Part shown: one piece after another, positions 7,437 to 15,206 of the stretch
How the letters are laid out: every line of letters starts with the position of its first letter
Position numbering within the stretch: position 1 is the stretch's first letter
Assembly (NCBI GenBank): GCA_041678445.1
Contig: JBAYOD010000020.1
Location: forward strand, 1 to 23,735
Source of the DNA: Zeimonas sp041678445
GTDB taxonomy: Bacteria; Pseudomonadota; Gammaproteobacteria; Burkholderiales; Burkholderiaceae_E
DNA: 23,735 bases
Direction: 5' to 3'
Translations under genes and position numbers: made by a program
Notes under the pieces: generated by a model
Database searches by the model: none
What the model was told of the DNA's origin: nothing
What the model saw: the letters and a program-made list of their open reading frames with translations, nothing else

Positions 7437-7748
7437 TCACTTCAGCGACAGGATCCACTTGGCCAGGGTTTCAGCCTCGGCGGCCGACACCGAAGGGTTG
7501 GCCGGCATCGGGATCGGGCCCCACACACGGGTACTGCCCTTCATGATCTTTTCCGACAGATAGGCGACAGCGTTGGCGTCGTTGCCGTACTTCTTGGCGA
7601 CGTCCTTGTAGGACGGGCCGATCATCTTCTTGGCCTCGGCGTGGCAGGTCATGCAGTTCTTGGATTTGGCGAGACCGGCATCAGCCATTGCGGCGCCCGA
7701 CACGCAGGCGAGGGCAGCGGCGAGCGCAAGGGTCTGGATCGTTTTCAT
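7437..7748 (-). CDS. Periplasmic c551/c552-type monohaem cytochrome
   Basis: The 103-residue precursor has a Sec signal peptide (about residues 1-22, ending GAAMA before DAG), so the mature protein is about 80 residues, usual for class I c551. Haem attachment motif C32-M-T-C35-H36 is present. The axial methionine is M81 in GPIPMPAN, and the C-terminal helix ETLAKWILSL is typical. It carries electrons between respiratory complexes and terminal reductases or oxidases in the periplasm; the exact partner is not shown. A GGAG ribosome site precedes ATG 7748 in an AT-rich leader. Confidence 0.95.
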   Translation of the reverse strand: MKTIQTLALAAALACVSGAAMADAGLAKSKNCMTCHAEAKKMIGPSYKDVAKKYGNDANAVAYLSEKIMKGSTRVWGPIPMPANPSVSAAEAETLAKWILSLK

Positions 7749-8053
7749 TCTGGCTCCATTCGAATTGATTTATTCAATGATCATGAAATGCGGCGCACTT
7801 TCACAGTCTAGCCCACTGCAGCCGGCATTCGGGAGGGCGATGCGCGCGCTCATCCGCACGCACGACAGCGAGACTTGACCAGCGTCATCCCGCAAGCGAC
7901 GATGGCGGGCAGCCGGGTGGCCGCCTGTGGTTCGCCGGACTCCGTCCGGACGCCCTAGTCTACCGCTCATCGCCTGGCAGGGCGACGAGCGCTGTGCGGA
8001 CGGCGAACGATGTGAAATCCTTTGTTTTCCGGACACGCTGGAGATCGATCGCA
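7749..8053. other. 305-bp divergent intergenic region
   Basis: This carries the control regions of the cytochrome gene (minus) and the small Trp-rich protein gene (plus). The cytochrome side is AT-rich and contains the 13-bp inverted repeat TTGATTTATTCAA (about 7766-7778), which resembles but does not fit an FNR/ANR site because of spacing. I see no gene in the rest. Confidence 0.5.
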
Positions 8054-8314
8054 ATGCCCCTGATCTGGATCGGACTGCTGCTGCTCGGGCTGCGTGCCTT
8101 CGGGGTCGAGCCGGTGGCGGGCTGGCCCTGGTTCTGGGTGCTGTCGCCGTTTGCCCTGGCCTTCGTCTGGTTCGAGATTGCCGAGCCATTGCTGGGCCTG
8201 AACCGGGTCGCCGACCCCGGCAACGCGCTGGCCGAAACGCGCCGCCGGCGGGTCGAGGCGATGTTTCCGCATTTCCGTTTTCGCCGGAAGCCGTCGCGCC
8301 CCGATCGGCGCTGA
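8054..8314 (+). CDS. Small Trp-rich membrane protein (TIGR04438-like)
   Basis: The 86-residue protein starts at ATG 8054, with GGAG 12 nt upstream. It begins MPLIWIGLLLLGLRAFGVEP, has a second hydrophobic segment WPWFWVLSPFALAFVWFEIAEP, and ends in a basic RFRRKPSRPDRR tail. Short betaproteobacterial proteins with this W-rich two-segment pattern are known as the small Trp-rich protein family; their function is unknown. It is convergent with ilvD, 88 bp away. Confidence 0.75.
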   Translation: MPLIWIGLLLLGLRAFGVEPVAGWPWFWVLSPFALAFVWFEIAEPLLGLNRVADPGNALAETRRRRVEAMFPHFRFRRKPSRPDRR

Positions 8315-8402
8315 ACGCACCCGCACGCGCGTACACGTCGCGGGCGCGGATCGGCATCCGCTCCCCTGCTGAACGTGCACGCGGCACGGCGCTGGCCCGT
8401 AT

Positions 8403-10082
8403 TCAGAAATCGTCGAGGACGGCGCCGCGGCTCGCGCTGCTGGTCAGGGCATTGAACTTGGCCAGCACGCCACGCTTGTAGCGCTGCTCGGGAGCCTGCC
8501 ACTGGTCGCGCCGCCTGGCCAGTTCGGCATCGTCGACCGCGACCTCGAGTACCAGCCGGTGGGCGTCGATCGTGATCGAGTCGCCTTCACGGACGAGGCC
8601 GATCGGGCCGCCCACTGCAGCCTCGGGTGAGACATGGCCGACGACCATGCCCCAGGTGCCGCCGGAGAAGCGGCCGTCGGTGATCAGGCCGACCGATTCG
8701 CCGAGACCGGCGCCGATCAGCGCCGAGGTGGGGGCCAGCATCTCGGGCATGCCCGGTGCGCCCTTCGGACCCAGGTAGCGCAGCACCATGACGTCGCCGG
8801 CAACGATCTTGCCGTCGAGGATGGCCTGCAGCGCGCTTTGTTCGTCGTCGAAGACGCGAGCCGGTCCGGTGATGACCGGGTTCTTCAGACCGGTGATTTT
8901 CGCCACGCAGCCCTCGGGCGACAGGTTGCCCTTCAGGATGGCCAGGTGGCCCTGCTTGTACAGGGCCTTGTCGATCGGGAAGATCACGTCCTGGTCGGCG
9001 CGCGGCTGATCGGGCACGTTCGCCAGTTCCTCGGCCAGCGTGCGGCCGGTGATGGTCATGCAGTCGCCGTGGATCAGGCCGGCATTGAGCAGGATCTTCA
9101 GGACCTGCGGAATGCCGCCGGCCCGATGCAGGTCGGTGGCCAGGTATTTGCCCGAGGGCTTGAGGTCGCAGATCACCGGCGCGCGCGCGCGGATGCGCTC
9201 GAAGTCGTCGATCGACCAGTCGATGCCGGCCGAGTGCGCAATCGCCAGATAGTGCAGGACCGCATTGGTCGAGCCGCCGGTGGCCATGATCAGCGTGACC
9301 GCATTCTCGATCGATTCCCTGGTGACGATGTCACGCGGTTTCAGGTCGCGCTTGACGGCCTCGATCAGCACGCGCGCCGATTCAGCAGTCGAGTCCGTTT
9401 TCTCGTCGTCGGGGTTGGCCATCGTCGACGAGCCGAGCAGGCTCAACCCCAGCGCCTCGAAGGACGAGGACATCGTGTTGGCCGTGTACATGCCGCCGCA
9501 GGAACCGGTGCCGGGAATCGCGTTGCGCTCGATGCCCTCGAAGTCCTCGACGCTCATCCGGCCGCTGGAGAATTCACCGACTGCCTCGAAGACGGAGACG
9601 ATGTTCAGATCCCGCCCTTTCCAGCGGCCCGGCTTGATGGTGCCGCCATAGACGTAGATCGCCGGAGCATTGGCACGCATGATGCCCATCATGCCGCCGG
9701 GCATGTTCTTGTCGCAGCCGCCGATGACCAGGACGCCGTCCATCCACTGTCCCTGGACCGAGGTTTCCACGCAGTCGGCGATGACTTCGCGTGAAATCAG
9801 CGAGTACTTCATGCCCTCGGTGCCCATCGACATGCCGTCGGAGATCGTCGGCGTGCCGAAGACCTGCGGGTTGCCGCCGGCCTTGCGTACGGCCTCGACG
9901 GCGGCGTCGGCCAGTTTCTGCAGGCCGGAGTTGCAGGGCGTGATCGTGCTGTGGCCGTTGGCGATGCCGATCATCGGCTTGTCGAAATCGCTTTTCTCGT
10001 AGCCCATCGCGTAGAACATCGAGCGGTTGGGCGCACGGGCAATGCCTTCGGTGATGTTGCGGCTACGGCGGTTCGCGGTCAT
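8403..10082 (-). CDS. ilvD: Dihydroxy-acid dehydratase
   Basis: The 559-residue enzyme converts 2,3-dihydroxy-isovalerate and -methylvalerate to the 2-keto acids of valine and isoleucine synthesis. Iron-sulfur ligand cysteines are at C50 (TPCN), C123 (GGCDKN) and C195 (GSCGGMY). The C-terminal GLITDGRFSGGTWGMVVGHVSPEA (in part) is the family signature. The length fits the shorter dehydratases rather than the 616-residue E. coli form. Start ATG 10082 gives the standard NRRSRNITEGIARAPNRS N-terminus but has no clear Shine-Dalgarno. It is divergent from bfd. Confidence 0.97.
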   Translation of the reverse strand: MTANRRSRNITEGIARAPNRSMFYAMGYEKSDFDKPMIGIANGHSTITPCNSGLQKLADAAVEAVRKAGGNPQVFGTPTISDGMSMGTEGMKYSLISREVIADCVETSVQGQWMDGVLVIGGCDKNMPGGMMGIMRANAPAIYVYGGTIKPGRWKGRDLNIVSVFEAVGEFSSGRMSVEDFEGIERNAIPGTGSCGGMYTANTMSSSFEALGLSLLGSSTMANPDDEKTDSTAESARVLIEAVKRDLKPRDIVTRESIENAVTLIMATGGSTNAVLHYLAIAHSAGIDWSIDDFERIRARAPVICDLKPSGKYLATDLHRAGGIPQVLKILLNAGLIHGDCMTITGRTLAEELANVPDQPRADQDVIFPIDKALYKQGHLAILKGNLSPEGCVAKITGLKNPVITGPARVFDDEQSALQAILDGKIVAGDVMVLRYLGPKGAPGMPEMLAPTSALIGAGLGESVGLITDGRFSGGTWGMVVGHVSPEAAVGGPIGLVREGDSITIDAHRLVLEVAVDDAELARRRDQWQAPEQRYKRGVLAKFNALTSSASRGAVLDDF

Positions 10083-10253
10083 GGCTGTGGTGGCGGTTGA
10101 ACGGTTGAAGGGGCTTCAGAGGGGGCTGAAGAGGCTCGCGCAGGAGGCTGCATCGTGTGCACTGATCGTCGAGTTTAGCAAAGCACCACAAGGCGAGGCT
10201 GATGTGAGGGTCATGGCCGGATCGCGGTGAGGCTTCGGGAAAACCGGAGTCTG

Positions 10254-10302
10254 TTGTGGGGTGAAAACAAGCCTGCTACTATTAATATGAACGATTCGTA
10301 TT
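10254..10302 (+). promoter_or_regulatory. bfd promoter with a Fur-box-like operator
   Basis: TTGTGG (10254-10259) and extended -10 TG-C-TACTAT (10274-10282) are separated by 17 bp. Overlapping the expected start point is AATATGAACGATTCGTATT (10284-10302), an inverted repeat that matches the classical Fur-box form AATGAGAATGATTCTCATT at about 14 of 19 positions. Iron-Fur repression of bfd is established in other proteobacteria; here it is inferred. Confidence 0.65.
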
Positions 10303-10364
10303 CGACCAAGAGCGGGTGTCCGAAGGTGGCCGTGGCACCCGCTCGTCACGGAGCAGTTCTCGCA

Positions 10365-10607
10365 ATGATCGTGTGCGTGTGCAAAGCCGTTTCGGACCGG
10401 ACCATCGAGGCGCTGGTCGGCGGTGGCGCCCGATCCCTGGCAGACCTGAGGGGGGCCTGCGGGATCGGTGAATGTTGTGGCAAGTGCGCGCGGCAGGCCC
10501 GCGAGCTGCTGTCGGGCTGCCTTGCCCGGCAGACGCTCGAAACAGCCCGGCTGCAACCGGCGACCATGCGCGTTCAGGAAGCGTCGCGCGCCATGAACGT
10601 CTGCTGA
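10365..10607 (+). CDS. bfd: Bacterioferritin-associated ferredoxin
   Basis: The 80-residue protein has [2Fe-2S] ligands at C4, C6, C38 and C41 (MIVCVCKAVS… and GECCGKCAR), the canonical Bfd spacing. Bfd reduces the haem of bacterioferritin to release stored iron. It is somewhat longer than the usual 64-70 residues. The extra C-terminal tail is encoded where the gene overlaps the convergent bfr by 34 bp. The Fur-box-like site upstream fits induction under iron starvation. An upstream in-frame ATG exists at 10227 but lies before the promoter, so 10365 is preferred. Confidence 0.93.
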   Translation: MIVCVCKAVSDRTIEALVGGGARSLADLRGACGIGECCGKCARQARELLSGCLARQTLETARLQPATMRVQEASRAMNVC

Positions 10608-11053
10608 TAGTTCTGGATGCCGACCCGCTCGATCAGTTCGAGCTGGGTTTCGAGGAAGTCGACATGCTCTTCGGAGTCGTCGAGGATGCCGACCAGGATC
10701 TCGCGCGACACGTAATCCGCAACGCTTTCGCAGTGGGCGATGCCGGCCTTGACCGTTTCGAGGGCGGCCCGCTCGAGTGCCAGATCGGCCGTGAGGATCT
10801 CCTCCGTGGTCTCGCCGATGTTCAGCTTGCCGAGATCCTGCAGGTTGGGCAGGCCGTCGAGCATCAGGATGCGCTTGATCAGCCGGTCGGCGTGCTTCAT
10901 CTCGCCGATCGATTCGTCGTACTCGATCTTCTCCAGGCCGGACAGGCCCCAGTGACCGAAGATCCTTGAGTGCAGGAAATACTGGTTGATCGCGGTCAGC
11001 TCGTTCTTGAGCTGCCGGTTCAGCCATTCGATGACTTTCTTGTCGCCTTTCAT
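10574..11053 (-). CDS. bfr: Bacterioferritin
   Basis: The 159-residue subunit of the 24-mer haem-containing iron-storage protein. Residues aligned by position with E. coli Bfr are haem ligand M52 and ferroxidase ligands E18, E51, H54, E94 and H130. The remaining ligand, E127 in E. coli, is Ser here (DDSEEHVD), with Glu at 128 and 129. A strong GGAGG precedes ATG 11053 and a minus-strand GATAAT at 11089-11084 is a plausible -10. It converges with bfd and the 3' ends overlap, so the two transcripts would be complementary there. Confidence 0.95.
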   Translation of the reverse strand: MKGDKKVIEWLNRQLKNELTAINQYFLHSRIFGHWGLSGLEKIEYDESIGEMKHADRLIKRILMLDGLPNLQDLGKLNIGETTEEILTADLALERAALETVKAGIAHCESVADYVSREILVGILDDSEEHVDFLETQLELIERVGIQNYQQTFMARDAS

Positions 11054-11175
11054 GTCATTCGCCTCCAGGAAGGTGTGGCGCCCATTATCGGCCAGTTGGC
11101 GTGCGGCGGCATGTCAGAATGTGGCTCCTGCCTCTGCCTGCCGGTCGGTGCGCTCCGGTTGCCGGCCTCGTTTTC

Positions 11176-11985
11176 ATGCTCGTGCACCCTGAATTCGACC
11201 CGATCGCCTTCAGCCTCGGCCCGCTTGCGGTGCGCTGGTACGGGCTGATGTACCTGATCGCCTTCGGCCTGCTGTTCGTGCTGGGCCGGCTGCGGATCGC
11301 CGGCGGCTCGCCGTCGGTGCCGCCCCGTTTCACTGTGCGCGATCTCGAAGACCTGTTGTTCTGGGGAGTCGTCGGAGTCGTCGTCGGCGGCCGGCTCGGT
11401 TATGTGCTGTTCTACCGGCCCGGCCACTACCTGGCGAACCCGCTCGAGATCCTGGCGCTCTGGCACGGTGGCATGGCCTTCCACGGCGGCCTGGTCGGGG
11501 TCCTGGTGGCCATGGCGCTGTTCGCCAGGCGGCGCGGCTGGCCTTTCCTCGCGGTATCCGATTTCATCGCGCCGCTGGTACCGCTGGGGCTGGCCGCCGG
11601 CCGGCTTGGCAACTTCATCAACGGCGAACTCTGGGGGCGGGCGACCGATCTGCCCTGGGCAATGGTGTTCCCGCAGGCTGGCGACGGGATCGCGCGGCAT
11701 CCGTCGCAGCTCTACCAGTTTGCCGGCGAGGGCCTGCTGCTGTTTGCGCTGCTGTGGCTGTACTCGGCGCGGCTGCGCCCGCTCGGTGCCGTGTCCGGGC
11801 TGTTCCTTCTAGGCTACGGGGTGCTGCGCTTCGTCGTCGAGTTCGCCCGCGAGCCCGATGCCTTCCTCGGGCTGCTCGGCGCCGGGCTGTCGATGGGGCA
11901 GTGGCTGAGTCTGCCGATGATCGCAGCGGGGCTTTCGCTGATGGCGTCAGCGGCCCGGCGAGGGGGGGTACAGGAAGGGAGTTGA
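11176..11985 (+). CDS. lgt: Prolipoprotein diacylglyceryl transferase
   Basis: The 269-residue inner-membrane enzyme transfers diacylglycerol from phosphatidylglycerol to the lipobox cysteine of prelipoproteins. It has seven or so hydrophobic segments. Key residues seen are H103 in HGGLVG and the signature GRLGNFINGELWG with R143, N146, E151 and G154, plus RHPSQLYQ and the late FVVEFAREPD. Start ATG 11176 gives the usual MLVHPEFDPI N-terminus; the longer frame from 11101 adds residues not typical of the family. Confidence 0.96.
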   Translation: MLVHPEFDPIAFSLGPLAVRWYGLMYLIAFGLLFVLGRLRIAGGSPSVPPRFTVRDLEDLLFWGVVGVVVGGRLGYVLFYRPGHYLANPLEILALWHGGMAFHGGLVGVLVAMALFARRRGWPFLAVSDFIAPLVPLGLAAGRLGNFINGELWGRATDLPWAMVFPQAGDGIARHPSQLYQFAGEGLLLFALLWLYSARLRPLGAVSGLFLLGYGVLRFVVEFAREPDAFLGLLGAGLSMGQWLSLPMIAAGLSLMASAARRGGVQEGS

Positions 11986-12124
11986 CCAGAGATCTCACGC
12001 GATCGGGTATCCAAGTCTTCGCATTTCACGTCAAACGCGCGACAATTCTCCGGTTCCGGGGGTGAGCGCCACGCGGCGGCGCCATCCACGCGGATGATCG
12101 CCGCAGTTCATTCATGAGGTACAG

Positions 12125-13492
12125 ATGGCAGTCGTTTTCGAGCGGTTCAGGAAGGCCAGGCAGGACAAGCGCGAGCGGGCGGCGCTCGACCATCTGATCG
12201 ACGACGTCCGCCAGCTGATGACGGCGCGCGGCGAGTCGAACAGCATCGCGATCGCCACGCGCGCGTTGGCCCATTACCGGGAGCTGGGCAATGACGCCGT
12301 CCAGCGCTTCTTCGATGTCCTGGCGACCGAGTACGACCCCGATCCGGAAGCCGTGCTGGCGGTTGCCCGCCAGTACGCCGAAACCCGCTCGCCGGAGGCG
12401 CAGATCGAGCTTGGGCGCCTGTCCGAATCGCCGCGCCAGAAGCTGCTGCGCCGGCTCAACCTGGCCGAGGGCGGCACCGGTGAACTGGTGGCGATGCGCG
12501 TGCGCCTGCTCGAGCGGCTGCGCCGTGATCCGTCGCTGCGTGCGGTGGATGCCGACTTCCACCACCTGCTGTCGTCGTGGTTCAACCCCGGCTTCCTGCA
12601 GCTGGCCGAGGTCAGCTGGAACTCGCCGGCCCGGCTGCTCGAGAAGATCATCCACCACGAGGCCGTGCATGCGATCGACGGCTGGGCCGACCTGCGCCGA
12701 CGGCTCGAACCCGACCGGCGCTGCTTCGCCTTCTTCCATCCGGCGCTGCCCGACGAGCCGCTGATTTTCGTCGAGGTCGCGCTGCTCGAGGAAATACCGT
12801 CGGCCGTGGCGCCGCTGCTCGATCGCAAGGCTGCGCAGCAGGTCGATCCCGAGGCCTTTCGCGTCGCCGCCTTCTATTCGATCTCGAACTGCCAGCCCGG
12901 GCTGCGCGGGGTCAATCTCGGCAACTTCCTGATCAAGCAGGTCGCCGACCGGCTGAAGACGCAGTTCCCGAAGCTCAAGACCTTCTGCACGCTGTCGCCG
13001 ATTCCCGGCTTCGCGGGCTGGTTGGCCAAGGTCGAGACCCTGGAGTCGGAACGGGTCAAGCCGGCCGTGCTGGGCGAACTGCAGGCCGGCCTCGACGGCC
13101 TGCGCGAACGCTACGGCAAGGACTGGTCGGCGATCGAGCAACCGGCTCCCGAGGCCGAAGCCGATCCGTCGGCGGAAGCCAAGGCTGCGGCGGAAGCCAG
13201 GGCCGCGGCCAAGCGGCTGGCCGCCGATCGCGAGATCCTGCAGCGCCTGTGCGCCTTCTACCTGATGGGCACGGTCGCCCGCAGCGGTGATCCGGTGGCC
13301 CGCTTCCACCTGAACAACGGGGCGCGGCTCGAGCGGATCAATCCGGCCGCCGACCTGTCACGCAAGGGCCTGAAGCAGTCGCATGGCCTGATGGTCAACT
13401 ACCTGTATGACCTCGACCGGATCGAAGCCAACCACGAGCGCTTCATCAGCGGTACCGTGGCCGCGTCGCGGTCGGTTGCTTCGATGGTCTGA
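12125..13492 (+). CDS. Malonyl-CoA decarboxylase
   Basis: The 455-residue protein has an N-terminal helical domain (about 1-150) and a C-terminal acetyltransferase-like catalytic domain. Family segments include FFHPALPDEPLIFVEVAL, FYSISNCQPGLRGVNLGNFL, TLSPIPGF with S291, and FHLNNGARLERIN with H395. Ser and His in the latter two are the proposed catalytic pair in this family. It converts malonyl-CoA to acetyl-CoA and CO2. A low-complexity Ala/Glu-rich insert occupies about 341-366. A GAGGT ribosome site precedes ATG 12125. It faces a class III CoA-transferase, which could supply malonyl-CoA. Confidence 0.93.
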   Translation: MAVVFERFRKARQDKRERAALDHLIDDVRQLMTARGESNSIAIATRALAHYRELGNDAVQRFFDVLATEYDPDPEAVLAVARQYAETRSPEAQIELGRLSESPRQKLLRRLNLAEGGTGELVAMRVRLLERLRRDPSLRAVDADFHHLLSSWFNPGFLQLAEVSWNSPARLLEKIIHHEAVHAIDGWADLRRRLEPDRRCFAFFHPALPDEPLIFVEVALLEEIPSAVAPLLDRKAAQQVDPEAFRVAAFYSISNCQPGLRGVNLGNFLIKQVADRLKTQFPKLKTFCTLSPIPGFAGWLAKVETLESERVKPAVLGELQAGLDGLRERYGKDWSAIEQPAPEAEADPSAEAKAAAEARAAAKRLAADREILQRLCAFYLMGTVARSGDPVARFHLNNGARLERINPAADLSRKGLKQSHGLMVNYLYDLDRIEANHERFISGTVAASRSVASMV

Positions 13493-13505
13493 AGTCTGCG
13501 GTCAG

Positions 13506-13534
13506 GGCAGGGCCCGCATGCGGCGGGCCCTGCC
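13506..13534. terminator. GC-rich 12-bp hairpin between convergent genes
   Basis: A perfect 12-bp stem GGCAGGGCCCGC/GCGGGCCCTGCC with a 5-base loop lies 14 bp after the decarboxylase stop. No T-run follows, so it may act with Rho or simply protect the 3' end. The right arm and flank are repeated imperfectly at 13548-13575. Confidence 0.45.
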
Positions 13535-13566
13535 GGCCTCGGATGAGGCGGGCCCTGCTGCCGGCC

Positions 13567-14790
13567 TCAGATGATCTTGTCGGCGCGCAGCTTTTCGATC
13601 GCTGCGTCGTCCAGGCCGAGCTCGCCGCGCAGGATTTCCTCGCTGTGCTGGCCCAGCAGCGGCGGCGCGAGCCGGTACTCGACCGGAGTTTCCGAGAAGC
13701 GCAGCGGGCTGGCGATCAGCCGTGCCTTGCCGGCCAGCGGATGGGCGATGTCGAACAGTGCGCCGCGGGCGACCGACTGTTCCTCCTGGAAGGCCTGGCC
13801 GATCGAGTTGATCGGACCGTTGGCGACCCCGGCGCCGTCCAGGATCTCGCACCATTCCCGGGTGGTCTTCTGACGCATGATGTCGTCGAGGATGGGCGTG
13901 ATGACCGCGCGGTTCTCGACCCGCTTCGCGTTCGTTGCAAAGCGCGGGTCGTCGATCAGTTCCGGGTGGCCGGCCGCGGCGCAGAACTTGCGGTACAGGT
14001 TGTCGTTGCCGCAGGCCACGATGACGCTGCCGTCGGAGGTCGGGAAGACCTGGTACGGGACGATGTTCGGGTGGGCGTTGCCGATGCGTCCGGGCGACTC
14101 GCCGGTGGCGATCCAGTTCATGCCCTGGATCGAGGTCAGCGCCAGCGCGGAGTCCAGCAGCGACAGGTCGAGGTGCTGGCCCTTGCCGGTTTCGGCCCGG
14201 TTGGCCAGCGCCGCGCAGATCGCGATGGTCGCGTACATCCCGGTCAGGATGTCGATGATGGGTACGCCGAAGCGCACGCCGTAGCGATCGGTCTCGGATT
14301 CGGGTGAACCGGTGATGCTCATCAGCCCGCTCATGCCCTGAGCCATGAAGTCGTAGCCCGGGCGCTCCTTCCAGGGACCCGTCTGGCCGAAACCGGTGAT
14401 CGAGCAGTACACGATGCGCGGGTTGACGGCCTTGATGTCCTCGTAGCCGAGGCCGTAGCGGGCCAGGTCGCCGTACTTGAAGTTCTCCACGAGAACGTCG
14501 CACCTGGTCGCGAGCTTGCGGATCAGTTCCTGGGCTTCGGGCTTCGAGATGTCGGCCGTCAGCGAGCGCTTGCCGCGGTTGGCCGCGCAGAAGTAGGCGG
14601 CCTCGCTGGTTTCGTTGCCGTCGGCATCTTTGAGCCAGGGCGGGCCGAAGGCGCGCGAATCGTCACCCTTGGCGGGGCGCTCGATCTTGATGATGTCGGC
14701 GCCCATGTCGGCGAGGTTCTGGCTTGCCCAGGGACCGGCAAGCACCCGGCTCAAGTCGAGTACCTTGATATGGGACAGGGGGCCGCTCAT
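13567..14790 (-). CDS. Class III CoA-transferase (CaiB/BaiF family)
   Basis: The 407-residue protein opens with LSHIKVLDLSRVLAGPWASQ and has VENFKYGDLARYGLGYEDI and GFGQTGPW, typical of formyl-CoA/succinyl-CoA transferases. The catalytic aspartate is probably D180 in VPIIDILTGMYA. These enzymes move CoA between carboxylic acids through a covalent aspartyl intermediate. The convergent malonyl-CoA decarboxylase suggests malonate or another dicarboxylate as acceptor; this is inference. GGAG precedes ATG 14790. It is divergent from the nrd operon, and TATCAT about 60 bp upstream of its start may be its -10. Confidence 0.88.
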   Translation of the reverse strand: MSGPLSHIKVLDLSRVLAGPWASQNLADMGADIIKIERPAKGDDSRAFGPPWLKDADGNETSEAAYFCAANRGKRSLTADISKPEAQELIRKLATRCDVLVENFKYGDLARYGLGYEDIKAVNPRIVYCSITGFGQTGPWKERPGYDFMAQGMSGLMSITGSPESETDRYGVRFGVPIIDILTGMYATIAICAALANRAETGKGQHLDLSLLDSALALTSIQGMNWIATGESPGRIGNAHPNIVPYQVFPTSDGSVIVACGNDNLYRKFCAAAGHPELIDDPRFATNAKRVENRAVITPILDDIMRQKTTREWCEILDGAGVANGPINSIGQAFQEEQSVARGALFDIAHPLAGKARLIASPLRFSETPVEYRLAPPLLGQHSEEILRGELGLDDAAIEKLRADKII

Positions 14791-14926
14791 GTTCAATCTC
14801 CGGTTGGAACGATCGGCAGCGATCGATTCGGTGCCAAACCGGGAATGATAACCGGTCGTGCACCGATGCCTGCTGCCGCCGACAGTTCGAGCGCCGGCCA
14901 TCGAAACCGGAGACGGAAGGCGTTGC

Positions 14927-14973
14927 GCACTGCATGTAGTGTGCAAGGAAACGAAAAACACTATATATTGTGT
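14927..14973 (+). promoter_or_regulatory. nrd operon promoter with two NrdR boxes
   Basis: ACACTATATATTGTGT (14958-14973) matches the 16-bp NrdR box consensus essentially perfectly. A second weaker box GCACTGCATGTAGTGT (14927-14942) starts 31 bp upstream, the three-turn spacing standard for NrdR tandem sites. The -10 element TATATT (14964-14969) lies inside the downstream box; the -35 region is weak. NrdR is the dNTP/ATP-sensing repressor of ribonucleotide reductase genes, and bound here it would block RNA polymerase. Confidence 0.88.
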
Positions 14974-14974
14974 C

Positions 14975-15171
14975 TGTCGGTACCTGCCCGCTGAAGACAG
15001 GGGGCAGATTGAAAAGGGAATCCGGTGTGAATCCGGAACTGCCCCGCAGCGGTAAATGGGAACGACAGGCCTCAGGAGCACTGGATCTCGGTATCCGGGA
15101 AGCGAGGCCCGGTAGGGGGGCGGGTGCGGCGAGCATCGGCCCGCGCCCACGAGTCCGAAGACCTGCCGACA
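14975..15171 (+). promoter_or_regulatory. Cobalamin (B12) riboswitch in the nrdA leader
   Basis: The conserved core is clear: AAAGGGAATCCGGTG (from 15015), AATCCGGAACTGCCCCGC, AGCGGTAA and the 3' B12 box AGTCCGAAGACCTGCC (15152-15167). Outer ends TGTCGG (14975-14980) and CCGACA (15166-15171) pair to close the structure. The RNA starts almost exactly where transcription from the NrdR-boxed promoter should begin. In Streptomyces a B12 riboswitch is known to repress a class Ia reductase while a B12-dependent class II enzyme is active; the same logic is inferred here. Confidence 0.95.
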
Positions 15172-15206
15172 CACCCTTCCGGATGAGGGGTGCGGGTGAC
15201 GCGGTC

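Noticed and set aside
7766..7778. TTGATTTATTCAA as an FNR/ANR site for the cytochrome gene
   Set aside because: The half-site spacing is 13 bp overall instead of the 14-bp TTGAT-N4-ATCAA form, so I do not call it.
7170..7811. 213-codon plus-strand frame with a GGAG ribosome-like site
   Set aside because: It is antisense to the whole cytochrome c gene and its product has no recognisable domain; high GC produces such shadows.
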